From the NCBI RefSeq assembly GCF_009857605.1, contig NZ_WWCT01000003.1, positions 248,001 through 312,000 of the forward strand: DNA of 64,000 nt, written 5' to 3'. Under the pieces are notes generated by a model. That model did not search any database, was not told where the DNA came from, and saw only the letters and a program-made list of their open reading frames with translations. The stretch's first letter is position 1. Each line of letters opens with the position of its first letter. The position numbers were made by a program, and so were the translations under genes. The DNA is from Duganella levis (GTDB lineage: Bacteria > Pseudomonadota > Gammaproteobacteria > Burkholderiales > Burkholderiaceae_D). This document shows, piece after piece, positions 18,389 to 27,413 of the stretch.

Positions 18389-18732
18389 AGGATTTCCTGC
18401 ACCAGCTCCGACGGACGGCACAGGCGCACGCCTTGGGGCGTCACCACGAATGGGCGCTCGATCAGCACTGGATGCGCCATCATCGCATCCAGCAGCGCGT
18501 CGTCCGACAGCGAGGCGTCGGCCAGTCCCAGTTCCGCATACAGGTCGCCCTTGTTGCGCATGGCCTGGCGCACGCTGATGCCGGCTTTGGCGATCAGCTC
18601 TTGCAGCTGCGCGCGCGATGGCGGCTGTTTGACGTATTCGATAATCTGCGGCTCGACGCCGGTAGCGCGAATCGCTTCCAGCGTTTTGCGCGAGGTGCCG
18701 CAGACCGGGTTGTGATAGATGGTGACGCTCAT
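18385..18732 (-). CDS. arsC: Arsenate reductase, glutaredoxin-dependent ArsC type
   Basis: A 115-residue thioredoxin-fold protein starting MSVTIYHNPVCGTSRKTLEA. The catalytic Cys lies in NPVCGTSRKTL, as in plasmid R773-type ArsC; RPFVVTPQGVRLCRPSELVQ is the conserved C-terminal segment containing the key Arg. It reduces arsenate to arsenite with glutaredoxin/glutathione. No arsB, acr3 or arsR is near, so it may be a housekeeping member. The start at 18732 is decided by AAGGG, but that site lies inside a 13-bp hairpin (18734-18767). Confidence 0.9.
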   Translation of the reverse strand: MSVTIYHNPVCGTSRKTLEAIRATGVEPQIIEYVKQPPSRAQLQELIAKAGISVRQAMRNKGDLYAELGLADASLSDDALLDAMMAHPVLIERPFVVTPQGVRLCRPSELVQEIL

Positions 18733-18733
18733 G

Positions 18734-18767
18734 ATGCTGCCCTTGTGCTGAATAACAAAGGCAGCAT
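18734..18767 (-). promoter_or_regulatory. Hairpin covering the arsC ribosome binding site
   Basis: Minus-strand RNA forms a 13-bp stem (one G-U pair), arms 18755-18767 and 18734-18746, loop of eight bases. The 3' arm contains the AAGGG of arsC and ends one base before its ATG. It starts six bases after the TonB-receptor stop. It could act as terminator for the receptor gene or as a translational gate for arsC. Confidence 0.55.
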
Positions 18768-18773
18768 TATGGC

Positions 18774-21092
18774 TTAAAACTTGGTGGCCAGACTGACGCC
18801 GATCGCGCGTGGCGTCAGACGATAACCCTGCACGATCGACGCCACCTGCGGGTGCTGGATGATGGTGTCGGTATCGAACGCATTCTTCACAAACACCGTG
18901 AAGGCATACGAACCAAACGTCATGCCGCCGCTGAAATCCGTGGTGTGATACGCCGGCCGTTCGTAGTCGGTCTGCTCCGGATCGAGCGAACCGCGGCTGG
19001 AGCCAACCCACTGCATGCCCGCCATCACAAACGCCGGCCGCTCCCACGCGGAGAAGTTGTAGGTCGCATTCACCGCAGCGTTATATTTCGGCACGCCCTG
19101 GATCCGCGCGCCGGCAATTGCGCCGACCACGCCATTCTGGCTGCCCACGTCATTCGACAACTCCGCTTTCACATAGCCGCCCGATGCGCTCAAGGTCAGC
19201 CCAGGCAACGGCTTGGCCTTGATGTCGAACTCAAAGCCCTTGGTGGTGGCGTCGCCCGCATTGGCGTTGTAGGTGTAAGCACACGTCGGCAGGTACACGC
19301 CCTGCTGGATATTCTTCCACTTCACGTAAAACACGTCGGCATTCAGCGTCACGCGGTTGTTGAGGAAGCGCGACTTGCTGCCCACTTCATAGCTCCACAA
19401 GCTGTCGGGCGAATATGCTGGCGGCCCGGCTGTGATGCCGTTCGCTTCCAGGTCAGGTCCGCAAGTGGTGGTCGGCACGTAGATGTTGGCGCCGCCCAGG
19501 CGGAAGCCCTTGGCCATGCTGGTGTAGACGGTGTTGGTGGGATTGACTTCCCACGTCAGCGCATACTTCGGCGTGAAGGCTTTGGAATCCGTCTCGGCGC
19601 CGCTATTGTTGCCTGCGCCGGCCAGGTAGTTACCGTTGCGCTGCTCCAGCGTGGTATTCGCCTTCAGGTAGCGCGCACCGACGGTGGCGTGCACGGTCGG
19701 CGTGAAGTAGTAATTCAATTCGCCGAAGATCGACGCCTGCTTCTCGCGATAGTGGAACGCGCCGGCGAACGAGTTATCGTTCGGGAACTGGCCGGGACGC
19801 GCATCCGGCAGCAGGTCAGGATCGGCGATATCAAAGCCATACTGCTTGAAGACGTCGGTCACGCCGAAGATCGGATCGTTCTCGATGATGTTGGTGTGCT
19901 GGCGCGAGAAGTAGGTGCCCGCCAGCCAGGTCCACGGCGATACCTTCTCATCGTAGGCACGCGACGCCAGGCGGAACTCTTGCGATACCTGCCGTACCTG
20001 GTTATTCAGATACACGGCCGATGGCAAACCGGCCACCGCGTCGATCAGCTCCGGCGGCGCTTTGCCGCCATCCGCCGTCGAGGTCAGGAAGGTCGACAGC
20101 GAATAGCTGTTGTAGGCCGAACCGTTCTGCGTGCGGTCGAACTTGCGCTCGAAATAGCTGGTGGCCGAGGTCAGGTCAAACTCGCCCAGATCCCAGTTAA
20201 CGGTGACGCTGGGCGCCAGCAGTTTGTCGATCGACGGCTCGCGCACCTGCTTCTGCGCCTGGTACAGCGGCAGATCCAGATTGAAGGCGGCGATGTCCTT
20301 GGCATCGATGCGCTGGTAGTAGACCGACGGCGTAATCGTCAGGCTGCGCGTCGGTTTCCATTTGAGCGAGGCGCGGAATTCCTGGTCGTTGATCTTGTTG
20401 ATGTCATTGGCCAGCACCTTGCCGTCGCCGTCCACCTGGTTGATAAAGCCGCCGGTGTGCTGCGCCTGCACGCCGATGCGCAGCGCCAGTTCGTCGGGTA
20501 TCAGCGGGAAGTTCGCCACCACATTGGCGGCGTAGTTGGCGCTGCCGCCCTTGGTGTTGGAGCCCTCGGTGTAGGTGGTGAATTCGCGCTCTTTCAGATC
20601 CGGTTCGTTTGGCACGAACTTGATGGTGCCGCCCATGGAGCTGGCGCCGTACAAGGTGGCCTGCGGTCCGCGCAGCACTTCCACGCGGTCGATATCGAAG
20701 AAGCGCGGCTCGATATTCCCCATGGTGTAGACGTTACCGACTGTGACCGGCGTGTCGCCCAGGTAGATGCCCACCGTGGCGGCGCCGGCGGTCGAGCTGA
20801 TGCCGCGGATCTCGACGTTGGAGGTGCCCGGCCCCGCGCCGCCATTGCCGCTGGCGGCGGTGAAGGAGATATTCGGCACCACCCGCGTCAGGTCGGTGAT
20901 GTCGCGCACATGCTCGGCCTGAAGCTGGGCGCCGGTGACGGCGCTGATACTCATCGCCACCTTGGCCGGATCTTCCTTACGCTTTTGCGCGGTCACTTTG
21001 ACGACTTCAATTTCGTCCGACTGTTGTGCCCAAACCGGGGCACTGAAAGCCGCCAGCACGGCGGATGCGATGAATTTGCGTCGAATATCCAT
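18774..21092 (-). CDS. TonB-dependent outer membrane receptor
   Basis: A 772-residue receptor. The signal peptide is MDIRRKFIASAVLAAFSAPVWAQ; the plug domain follows, with VEIRGISSTAGAATVGIYLG and the conserved VEVLRGPQATLYGASSMGGT. The remainder is the 22-strand barrel, ending in aromatic ...LTPRAIGVSLATKF. There is a TonB-box-like stretch (EIEVVKVTA) just after the signal. It imports a large or scarce ligand with TonB energy; the sequence resembles the group of receptors for organic substrates in Sphingomonas and Massilia relatives rather than a defined siderophore receptor. A LysR gene lies 94 bases upstream on the same strand. Confidence 0.92.
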   Translation of the reverse strand: MDIRRKFIASAVLAAFSAPVWAQQSDEIEVVKVTAQKRKEDPAKVAMSISAVTGAQLQAEHVRDITDLTRVVPNISFTAASGNGGAGPGTSNVEIRGISSTAGAATVGIYLGDTPVTVGNVYTMGNIEPRFFDIDRVEVLRGPQATLYGASSMGGTIKFVPNEPDLKEREFTTYTEGSNTKGGSANYAANVVANFPLIPDELALRIGVQAQHTGGFINQVDGDGKVLANDINKINDQEFRASLKWKPTRSLTITPSVYYQRIDAKDIAAFNLDLPLYQAQKQVREPSIDKLLAPSVTVNWDLGEFDLTSATSYFERKFDRTQNGSAYNSYSLSTFLTSTADGGKAPPELIDAVAGLPSAVYLNNQVRQVSQEFRLASRAYDEKVSPWTWLAGTYFSRQHTNIIENDPIFGVTDVFKQYGFDIADPDLLPDARPGQFPNDNSFAGAFHYREKQASIFGELNYYFTPTVHATVGARYLKANTTLEQRNGNYLAGAGNNSGAETDSKAFTPKYALTWEVNPTNTVYTSMAKGFRLGGANIYVPTTTCGPDLEANGITAGPPAYSPDSLWSYEVGSKSRFLNNRVTLNADVFYVKWKNIQQGVYLPTCAYTYNANAGDATTKGFEFDIKAKPLPGLTLSASGGYVKAELSNDVGSQNGVVGAIAGARIQGVPKYNAAVNATYNFSAWERPAFVMAGMQWVGSSRGSLDPEQTDYERPAYHTTDFSGGMTFGSYAFTVFVKNAFDTDTIIQHPQVASIVQGYRLTPRAIGVSLATKF

Positions 21093-21186
21093 GTCCGATC
21101 TTCTCCTTGGCGCCCCAAATTAGGGCATATGCTTATATTTACCACATTGGTATTTTTACAAAGCAAAAAACTTGCCAAGATGTCGG

Positions 21187-22101
21187 TTATTTGAAACGCT
21201 TGAAGCTCTCGGACAGAAAATCGACAAAAGTACGGATCCGCGCCGATAACTGGTGCCGCTGCGGATACACCGCATAGATATCCGCATCCGGCGTCTTAAA
21301 GTTGGGCAGCACCTGCACCAGCCGCCCGCTTTGCAGATAGCGCTCGACGTCCCACTCGGCCCGCATCAGGATGCCGTGACCGTCCAGTGCCCAGTTGACC
21401 GCAATCTCGCCATCGTTGGTGGTCAGATTGCCACGCACCCGCACCGCATCCGCCGTGCGCCCCGCTTCGCGACCGGCGAACAGCCGCCACACGCCATACG
21501 CCTCGTCTCCCTGGCGGATGCAGATGCAGTTATGCCGCGCCAGCTCCGCCGGCGATTTCGGCTCGCCATGCTGCTCCAGATATTTCGGCGAGGCGCACAG
21601 CAAGCGCCGGTTGGCCGCCAGCCGCCTGGCGATCACGCGCGTATCGGCTGGCGCGCCGAAGCGGATGCAGACGTCGAACTGGTCGTCGGTCAGCGGCGGC
21701 GGATCGACCGACAACTGCAACTGTACATCCACTTGCGGATACTTCAACACATACTGCGAAATCGCCGGCGCGATGTGCAGCCGCCCAAAGCCCAGCGTCG
21801 CGTTGACCCGCAACTGCCCTTTCGGCACGCCCTTGGAATTGGTCAGCAGCTGATCCAGGTCGGCGATCTCGCCGAGGATGCGGCGCGCATGCTCCAGCAG
21901 CACCTCGCCCTCCGGCGTGAGACTCATGCGGCGCGTAGTGCGGTTCACCAGCGGCACGCCGACGCGCGATTCGATAAACGCCAGCCGCTTGCTGACTGCC
22001 GAGGTGGTGATGCCCAACTCGCGTGCCGCCCCGCTCAAGCTGCCCGCATTGGACAGCGCGACGATAAAACTCAACTCTGCTGGCTGAAAACCTGCGCTCA
22101 T
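21187..22101 (-). CDS. LysR family regulator, probable tartrate operon activator (TtuA-like)
   Basis: A 304-residue LysR regulator starting MSAGFQPAELSFIVALSNAG at the ATG at 22101. The N-terminal helix-turn-helix (GSLSGAARELGITTSAVSKRLAFIESRVGVPLVNRTTRR) is followed by a substrate-binding domain beginning near KGQLRVNATLGFGRLHIAPA. It is divergent from the tartrate dehydrogenase gene with 100 bases between starts, the usual layout for a LysR activator and its target; Agrobacterium vitis ttuA occupies the same place. Binding of tartrate is inferred from context only. The TonB receptor gene follows on the same strand. Confidence 0.88.
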   Translation of the reverse strand: MSAGFQPAELSFIVALSNAGSLSGAARELGITTSAVSKRLAFIESRVGVPLVNRTTRRMSLTPEGEVLLEHARRILGEIADLDQLLTNSKGVPKGQLRVNATLGFGRLHIAPAISQYVLKYPQVDVQLQLSVDPPPLTDDQFDVCIRFGAPADTRVIARRLAANRRLLCASPKYLEQHGEPKSPAELARHNCICIRQGDEAYGVWRLFAGREAGRTADAVRVRGNLTTNDGEIAVNWALDGHGILMRAEWDVERYLQSGRLVQVLPNFKTPDADIYAVYPQRHQLSARIRTFVDFLSESFKRFK

Positions 22102-22165
22102 CGATTGTGGAGTCCAAGGTTGATAATGGATTGAGTTTAGCCACCTTAACGCGCGCCGTCCATTC

Positions 22166-22192
22166 CTTAAAGTAGGCCCATTCACTTTTAAG
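22166..22192 (+). promoter_or_regulatory. Imperfect inverted repeat in the LysR-ttuC intergenic region
   Basis: CTTAAAGT (22166-22173) and ACTTTTAAG (22184-22192) just before the ttuC start, overlapping its AAGGAG ribosome binding site. Possible LysR contact or leader hairpin. Confidence 0.35.
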
Positions 22193-22201
22193 GAGACAGC
22201 A

Positions 22202-23290
22202 ATGAAGACCTACCACATCGCAACCATTCCAGGCGACGGCATCGGCAAGGAAGTCGTGCCCGCAGGCCAGCAGGTACTGGCCGCACTGGCCGCCGCCAGC
22301 AACAGCTTCCAGTTCACGTTTGAAGATTTCGACTGGGGCGGCGACTACTACCGCAAGCACGGCGAGATGATGCCGAAGAACGGCCTGGATGCGCTGCGCA
22401 ACAAGGACGCCATCCTGTTCGGCTCCGCCGGCGATCCGGACATCCCGGACCACATCACGCTGTGGGGCCTGCGCCTGAAAATCTGCCAGGGTTTCGACCA
22501 GTACGCCAACGTGCGTCCAACCCGCATCCTGCCCGGGATCGACGGCCCGCTCAAGCGCTGCAAGCCGGAAGACCTGAACTGGGTCATCGTCCGTGAAAAC
22601 TCGGAAGGCGAATACTCCGGCGTCGGCGGCCGCGTACACCAGGGCCACCCGATCGAAGCGGCAACGGACGTCAGCATGATGACCCGCGTCGGCGTCGAAC
22701 GCATCCTGCGCTACGCCTTCAAGCTGGCGCAATCGCGTCCACGCAAGCTGCTGACCGTGATCACCAAGTCCAACGCCCAGCGCCACGCCATGGTGATGTG
22801 GGACGAAATCGCGCTGCAAGTCTCGCGCGATTTCCCGGACGTGAAGTGGGACAAGGAACTGGTGGACGCCGCCACCGCGCGCATGGTCAACAAGCCGGCA
22901 ACGCTGGACACCATCGTCGCCACCAACCTGCACGCGGATATCCTGAGCGACCTGGCGGCAGCGCTGGCGGGCAGCCTGGGCATCGCCCCTACCGGCAATA
23001 TCGATCCGGAGCGCCGCTACCCGTCGATGTTTGAGCCGATTCACGGTTCCGCCTTCGACATCATGGGCAAAGGCCTGGCCAACCCGGTCGGCACCTTCTG
23101 GTCGGTGGTGATGCTGCTGGAGCACCTGGGCGAGCACGAAGCAGCGCAGCGCGTGATGCAGGCCATCGAAGCCGTCACCGCCACGCCGTCGCTGCATACC
23201 GGTGACCTGGGCGGCAAAGCCACCACCGTCGAAGTCACCAACGCCGTCTGCGCCCACCTGGCCGCCGACAAGGAGCGCAAAGCCGCTTGA
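22202..23290 (+). CDS. ttuC: Tartrate dehydrogenase/decarboxylase
   Basis: A 362-residue member of the isocitrate/isopropylmalate dehydrogenase family. It opens with [20 protein letters not shown], has [20 protein letters not shown] (phosphate/substrate loop), and ends with [20 protein letters not shown]. The segment [20 protein letters not shown] is typical of tartrate dehydrogenase rather than LeuB. It oxidises tartrate with NAD+ to oxaloglycolate and, for meso-tartrate, can yield D-glycerate. The gene has a clear AAGGAG site and heads the operon ttuC-dctA-ttuD-pyk. Confidence 0.9.
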   Translation: MKTYHIATIPGDGIGKEVVPAGQQVLAALAAASNSFQFTFEDFDWGGDYYRKHGEMMPKNGLDALRNKDAILFGSAGDPDIPDHITLWGLRLKICQGFDQYANVRPTRILPGIDGPLKRCKPEDLNWVIVRENSEGEYSGVGGRVHQGHPIEAATDVSMMTRVGVERILRYAFKLAQSRPRKLLTVITKSNAQRHAMVMWDEIALQVSRDFPDVKWDKELVDAATARMVNKPATLDTIVATNLHADILSDLAAALAGSLGIAPTGNIDPERRYPSMFEPIHGSAFDIMGKGLANPVGTFWSVVMLLEHLGEHEAAQRVMQAIEAVTATPSLHTGDLGGKATTVEVTNAVCAHLAADKERKAA

Positions 23291-23360
23291 TCTCAACCCC
23301 GCCTCCACCAGCCAACAAGAGCTGGGGAGGCAAGCCTTGGCAACAGATAAAGGAGACATC

Positions 23361-24710
23361 ATGTATAAGCGATTTTTCGGCAAGCTATACGTGCAGGTGC
23401 TGATCGGCGTTATCGCCGGCGGCCTGCTCGGCCATTTCTATCCCGCCCTCGGCACCGACTTCAAGCCGCTAGGCGATGCGTTCATCAAGTTGATCAAGAT
23501 GGTGTTCGCGCCGGTGATCTTTGCCATGGTGGTGCTGGGCATCGCCAAGATGGAAAGCATGAAGGAACTGGGGCGCGTCGGCACGCGCGCGCTGATCTAC
23601 TTTGAAGTGATGTCCACCTTTGCGCTGGGGCTCGGCCTGATCGTGGTGAACATCTTCCAGCCCGGCGCCGGCATGAACGTCAATCCGGCCACGCTGGATA
23701 CGCACAGCATCGCCAGCTACACCGCCGCCGCCACGCACACCGGCGGCTTTGTCGACTTCCTGCTGCATATGATTCCCAGCAGCGTGGTCGATGCGCTGGC
23801 CAAGAACGACATCCTGCAAATCCTGGTGTTTGCCACCTTGTTCGGTATCGCCCTGTCGCACATGGGCCGCCGCGCCAAACCGGTGGTGGATTTCCTGGAG
23901 GCGTTCAGCAACAGCATGTTCGTCGTGGTGGGCATGATCATGCGCGTGGCGCCGCTGGCGGCATTTGGCGCGATCGCTTTCACAGTCGGCAAATACGGCG
24001 CCGGTTCGATGCTGTCGCTGGGCCAGCTGATGGGCTGCATGTACCTGACTTGCGTGGCGTTTGTGTTTGGCGTACTGGGTGTGGTGGCCAGGGTGTCGGG
24101 CTTCAGCCTGTGGAAGTTCCTTCGCTATATCAAGGACGAGATCTTTACGGTACTGGGCACCTCGTCGTCGGAATCGGTGGTGCCGCAGATGATGCGCAAG
24201 CTGGAGCATCTGGGCGTATCCAAGCCGGTGGTTGGCCTGGTGATTCCAGCCGGCGTAACGTTTAATCCGGATGGCCAGTGCATCTACTACACCATGGCGG
24301 CGATCTTCATCGCGCAGGCGACCAATACGCCGTTGACGATGATGGACCAGTTCATCGTGCTGGGGGTGTTGATGGTGACGTCCAAAGGTTCGGCCGGCGT
24401 GACCGGTTCCGGCTTCATCACGCTGGCGGCGACGCTGGCTTCGATGGGCAAGATTCCGGTGGCGGGCATGGTGCTGCTGTTGGGTGTGGACCGCTTCATG
24501 TCCGAAGCGCGGGCAATTACCAACACCATCGGCAACGCCGTCGCCACCATGGCAATCGCCAAGTGGGTCGGCGCGGTGGACGAGGAACGCATGCATCGCG
24601 TGCTGAATGGCGAAGCGACCGAAGAGGAAATGCGCTCACTGTATGAGGTGGACGATGCGCCGGAACGTCCAGCCGCCGAAATCGCCGTCATCCACAAGGC
24701 GTCAGCATGA
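23361..24710 (+). CDS. DctA-type C4-dicarboxylate:cation symporter
   Basis: A 449-residue symporter of the SDF/DAACS family starting [20 protein letters not shown] with AAAGGAG upstream. The functional hairpin motifs are present: [18 protein letters not shown] (serine-rich HP1), [16 protein letters not shown] (TM7), [14 protein letters not shown] (HP2) and [20 protein letters not shown] (TM8). DctA imports succinate, fumarate and malate; between ttuC and ttuD it most likely brings in tartrate. In A. vitis the corresponding position is held by the unrelated transporter TtuB, so this is a different solution. Its stop overlaps ttuD by four bases. Confidence 0.9.
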   Translation: MYKRFFGKLYVQVLIGVIAGGLLGHFYPALGTDFKPLGDAFIKLIKMVFAPVIFAMVVLGIAKMESMKELGRVGTRALIYFEVMSTFALGLGLIVVNIFQPGAGMNVNPATLDTHSIASYTAAATHTGGFVDFLLHMIPSSVVDALAKNDILQILVFATLFGIALSHMGRRAKPVVDFLEAFSNSMFVVVGMIMRVAPLAAFGAIAFTVGKYGAGSMLSLGQLMGCMYLTCVAFVFGVLGVVARVSGFSLWKFLRYIKDEIFTVLGTSSSESVVPQMMRKLEHLGVSKPVVGLVIPAGVTFNPDGQCIYYTMAAIFIAQATNTPLTMMDQFIVLGVLMVTSKGSAGVTGSGFITLAATLASMGKIPVAGMVLLLGVDRFMSEARAITNTIGNAVATMAIAKWVGAVDEERMHRVLNGEATEEEMRSLYEVDDAPERPAAEIAVIHKASA

Positions 24711-25987
24711 ACCCGCTGAATGACGCCGAAGCGCGCGACCTGCTGCGCCGGATGTTCGACGCCGCCATCGCCGCAGCGCAGCCGGCGCTGTGCGTGCCGC
24801 CTGCGCTGCCGGCCGCGCCGAAAGGACGCCTGATCGTGATCGGCGCCGGCAAGGCTTCAGCCGAAATGGCGCGCGCCGTGGAGCGCAACTGGCTAGGTCC
24901 GCTCACCGGCCTGGTAGTCACCCGCTACGGCTACGCAGTTCCCTGCGAGCGCATCGAAATCGTCGAAGCTGCGCATCCAGTCCCGGACGCCGCCGGCCTG
25001 CAAGCCGCCCGTCGCATCCTCGACCGCGTGCAAGGCCTGAGCGCCGACGACACCGTCCTGTGCCTGATCTCCGGCGGAGGCTCGTCCCTGCTGCCGCTGC
25101 CACTGGACGGCATCACGCTGGAAGACAAACAACAGGTCAACCAGGCCTTGCTGACCTCCGGCGCCACCATCAGCGAAATGAACTGCGTGCGCCGCCACCT
25201 GTCCGCCATCAAGGGCGGCCGGCTGGCGGCAGCCTGCCACCCGGCCAAAGTCGTCACCCTGCTGATCTCCGACGTCCCCGGCGACGACCCGCGCGACATC
25301 GCATCCGGCCCCACCGTGCCGGATGCCAGCACCTGCGCCGACGCCCTCGCCATCATCCAGCGCTACGCCATCGACCTGCCCGAGCGCGTGCTGGACGTGC
25401 TGCGTAGCGGCCGTGGCGAATCCATCAAACCCGACGACCCGCGCCTGGCCAACAACGAAATCCACATCATCGGCACACCACAAATGGCGCTGGAAGCCGC
25501 CGCCCGCGTGGCAGCAGAACACGGCGTCACCGCCCACATCCTCGGTGACAGCATCGAAGGCGAAGCACGCGACGTCGGCAAGGTCATGGCCGGCATCGCC
25601 CTGCAAACCGCGCGCCGTGGACAACCGTTCGCCCTACCCTGCGTGCTGCTGTCCGGCGGCGAAACCACCGTCACCGTGCGCGGCACAGGACGCGGCGGCC
25701 GCAATGTCGAATTCCTGCTGTCCTGCGCCATCGCCCTGCAAGGCCAGGCCAACGTCCACGGACTGGCCGGCGACACCGACGGCGTCGACGGCCAGGAAGA
25801 AATCGCCGGCGCCATCATCACGCCGGACACCTTGCAGCGCGCCTTCGCCGCCGCCCTTCGCCCGGCCGACAGCCTGGATAACAACGACGGCCACGGCTTC
25901 TTCCAGGCGCTGGACGACAGCGTCGTCACCGGCCCCACACTCACCAACGTCAACGACTTCCGCGCCTTACTCATCACGGGGAATTGA
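24707..25987 (+). CDS. ttuD: Glycerate 2-kinase (TtuD/GckA type)
   Basis: A 426-residue protein of the MOFRL/DUF4147 family. The N-terminal Rossmann part shows [20 protein letters not shown] and [15 protein letters not shown]; the C-terminal MOFRL part shows [20 protein letters not shown] and [20 protein letters not shown]. Earlier literature calls TtuD a hydroxypyruvate reductase, but characterised members are glycerate 2-kinases. It converts glycerate from tartrate into 2-phosphoglycerate, which enters glycolysis. Coupled to the symporter gene by ATGA. Confidence 0.88.
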   Translation: MNPLNDAEARDLLRRMFDAAIAAAQPALCVPPALPAAPKGRLIVIGAGKASAEMARAVERNWLGPLTGLVVTRYGYAVPCERIEIVEAAHPVPDAAGLQAARRILDRVQGLSADDTVLCLISGGGSSLLPLPLDGITLEDKQQVNQALLTSGATISEMNCVRRHLSAIKGGRLAAACHPAKVVTLLISDVPGDDPRDIASGPTVPDASTCADALAIIQRYAIDLPERVLDVLRSGRGESIKPDDPRLANNEIHIIGTPQMALEAAARVAAEHGVTAHILGDSIEGEARDVGKVMAGIALQTARRGQPFALPCVLLSGGETTVTVRGTGRGGRNVEFLLSCAIALQGQANVHGLAGDTDGVDGQEEIAGAIITPDTLQRAFAAALRPADSLDNNDGHGFFQALDDSVVTGPTLTNVNDFRALLITGN

Positions 25988-25988
25988 T

Positions 25989-27410
25989 ATGCACCGCCAC
26001 CGCAACGCCAAAATCGTCGCAACGCTCGGTCCGGCCAGCAGCGACCGCGCCACCATCGAAGCGCTGTTCAACGCCGGCGCCGACGTGTTTCGCCTGAACT
26101 TCAGCCACGGCATTCACGCCGACCACAAACAGCGGCTGGATATCATCCGCGCCATCGAACGCGATAGCGGCCGCCCGATCGGCGTGCTGCTCGACCTGCA
26201 AGGCCCCAAGCTACGCCTGGGCGCCTTCACCGATGGCCCGGTCACGCTGCGCGCCGGCGACGCCTTCCGCCTCGACATGGACCACGAACTGCTGGGCGAC
26301 CAGCGCCGCGCTCCGCTGCCGCACGTGGAAATCTACGCCGCGCTGGAAGTCGGCGCCGAACTGCTGATCGACGATGGGCGCGTGCGGCTGCGCGTGGAAT
26401 CCTTCGGCCCCGAACATGCAGAAACGCGGGTGGTCATCGGCGGCCGCGTGTCGGACCGCAAAGGCGTCAATGTGCCGGGCGTGGTGCTGCCGCTGTCCGC
26501 CATGACCGACAAGGACCATGCAGACCTCGACTACGGCCTGAATCTGGGCGTGGACTGGGTGGCGCTGTCGTTCGTACAGCGGCCGGAGGACATTGAAGAG
26601 ATCAAGCGCATCGTCGCTGGCCGCGCCGGCGTGGTGGCCAAGCTGGAAAAGCCGGCCGCCATCCACAGCCTGGAAGCCATCGTCGCCGCCAGTGATGCGG
26701 TGATGGTGGCGCGCGGCGACTTGGGCGTGGAAATGCCGCCGGAGCAGGTGCCTGCTATCCAGAAGCGCATCGTGCGCGCCTGCCGCAAGGCCGGCAAACC
26801 GGTCATCGTCGCCACGCAGATGCTGGAATCGATGGTCAGCGCGCCGGTGCCAACGCGCGCCGAAGCCTCCGACGTCGCCACCGCCATCTACGACGGCGCC
26901 GATGCGGTGATGCTGTCGGCCGAATCGGCGTCCGGCCAGTATCCGCTGGACGCGGTGCGCATCATGGACTCCATCATCGCGCAAACCGAGGCCGATCCAC
27001 ACTACCGCGACACGGTGGCCGCCGGCGTCAGCGACGGCGGTGGCACACTGGCCTCGGATGGTATCGGCGTGGCCGTGCGCAGCGTGGCATCAGCGCTGAA
27101 GGTGGCGGCGGTGGTGGCCTACACCAGCTCCGGCTATTCCGCGCTGCGCATGGCGCGCGAACGGCCCTACGCCCCCATCGTCGGAATGACGCCACGGATC
27201 GCCATCGCCCGCCGCCTGGCGCTGGCCTGGGGCGTCTACCCGGTGCTCTGCCACGACGTGGTGGACGTGATGGAGATGAGCGAATGGGCCGGCCGCACCG
27301 CGCAGCGCGAAGGTATCGCCCATGCCGGCGACAGCATCGTCATCTCCGCCGGCATCCCCTTCGGCACGCCGGGCGCCACCAACCTGCTGCGCATCATGCA
27401 GATCGCATAA
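25989..27410 (+). CDS. pyk: Pyruvate kinase (TtuE-like)
   Basis: A 473-residue pyruvate kinase. KIVATLGPASSDRATIEALF, RLNFSHG and LLDLQGPKLRLG mark the N-terminal barrel; VVAKLEKPAAIHSLEAIVAA and DAVMVARGDLGVEMPPEQVP hold the catalytic Lys/Glu and metal ligands. The C-terminal domain begins near residue 350. It makes pyruvate and ATP from PEP. Placement one base after ttuD mirrors ttuE of the A. vitis tartrate operon: an operon-dedicated isoenzyme that completes tartrate to pyruvate. Confidence 0.95.
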   Translation: MHRHRNAKIVATLGPASSDRATIEALFNAGADVFRLNFSHGIHADHKQRLDIIRAIERDSGRPIGVLLDLQGPKLRLGAFTDGPVTLRAGDAFRLDMDHELLGDQRRAPLPHVEIYAALEVGAELLIDDGRVRLRVESFGPEHAETRVVIGGRVSDRKGVNVPGVVLPLSAMTDKDHADLDYGLNLGVDWVALSFVQRPEDIEEIKRIVAGRAGVVAKLEKPAAIHSLEAIVAASDAVMVARGDLGVEMPPEQVPAIQKRIVRACRKAGKPVIVATQMLESMVSAPVPTRAEASDVATAIYDGADAVMLSAESASGQYPLDAVRIMDSIIAQTEADPHYRDTVAAGVSDGGGTLASDGIGVAVRSVASALKVAAVVAYTSSGYSALRMARERPYAPIVGMTPRIAIARRLALAWGVYPVLCHDVVDVMEMSEWAGRTAQREGIAHAGDSIVISAGIPFGTPGATNLLRIMQIA

Positions 27411-27413
27411 GCG

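Noticed and set aside
18385..18732. Arsenic resistance operon
   Set aside because: Only arsC is present; no arsR, arsB or acr3 gene is near.
18852..21194. A 780-codon open frame opposite the TonB receptor gene
   Set aside because: Composition rich in Arg, His and Val with no domain; it is the antisense shadow of a GC-rich gene.
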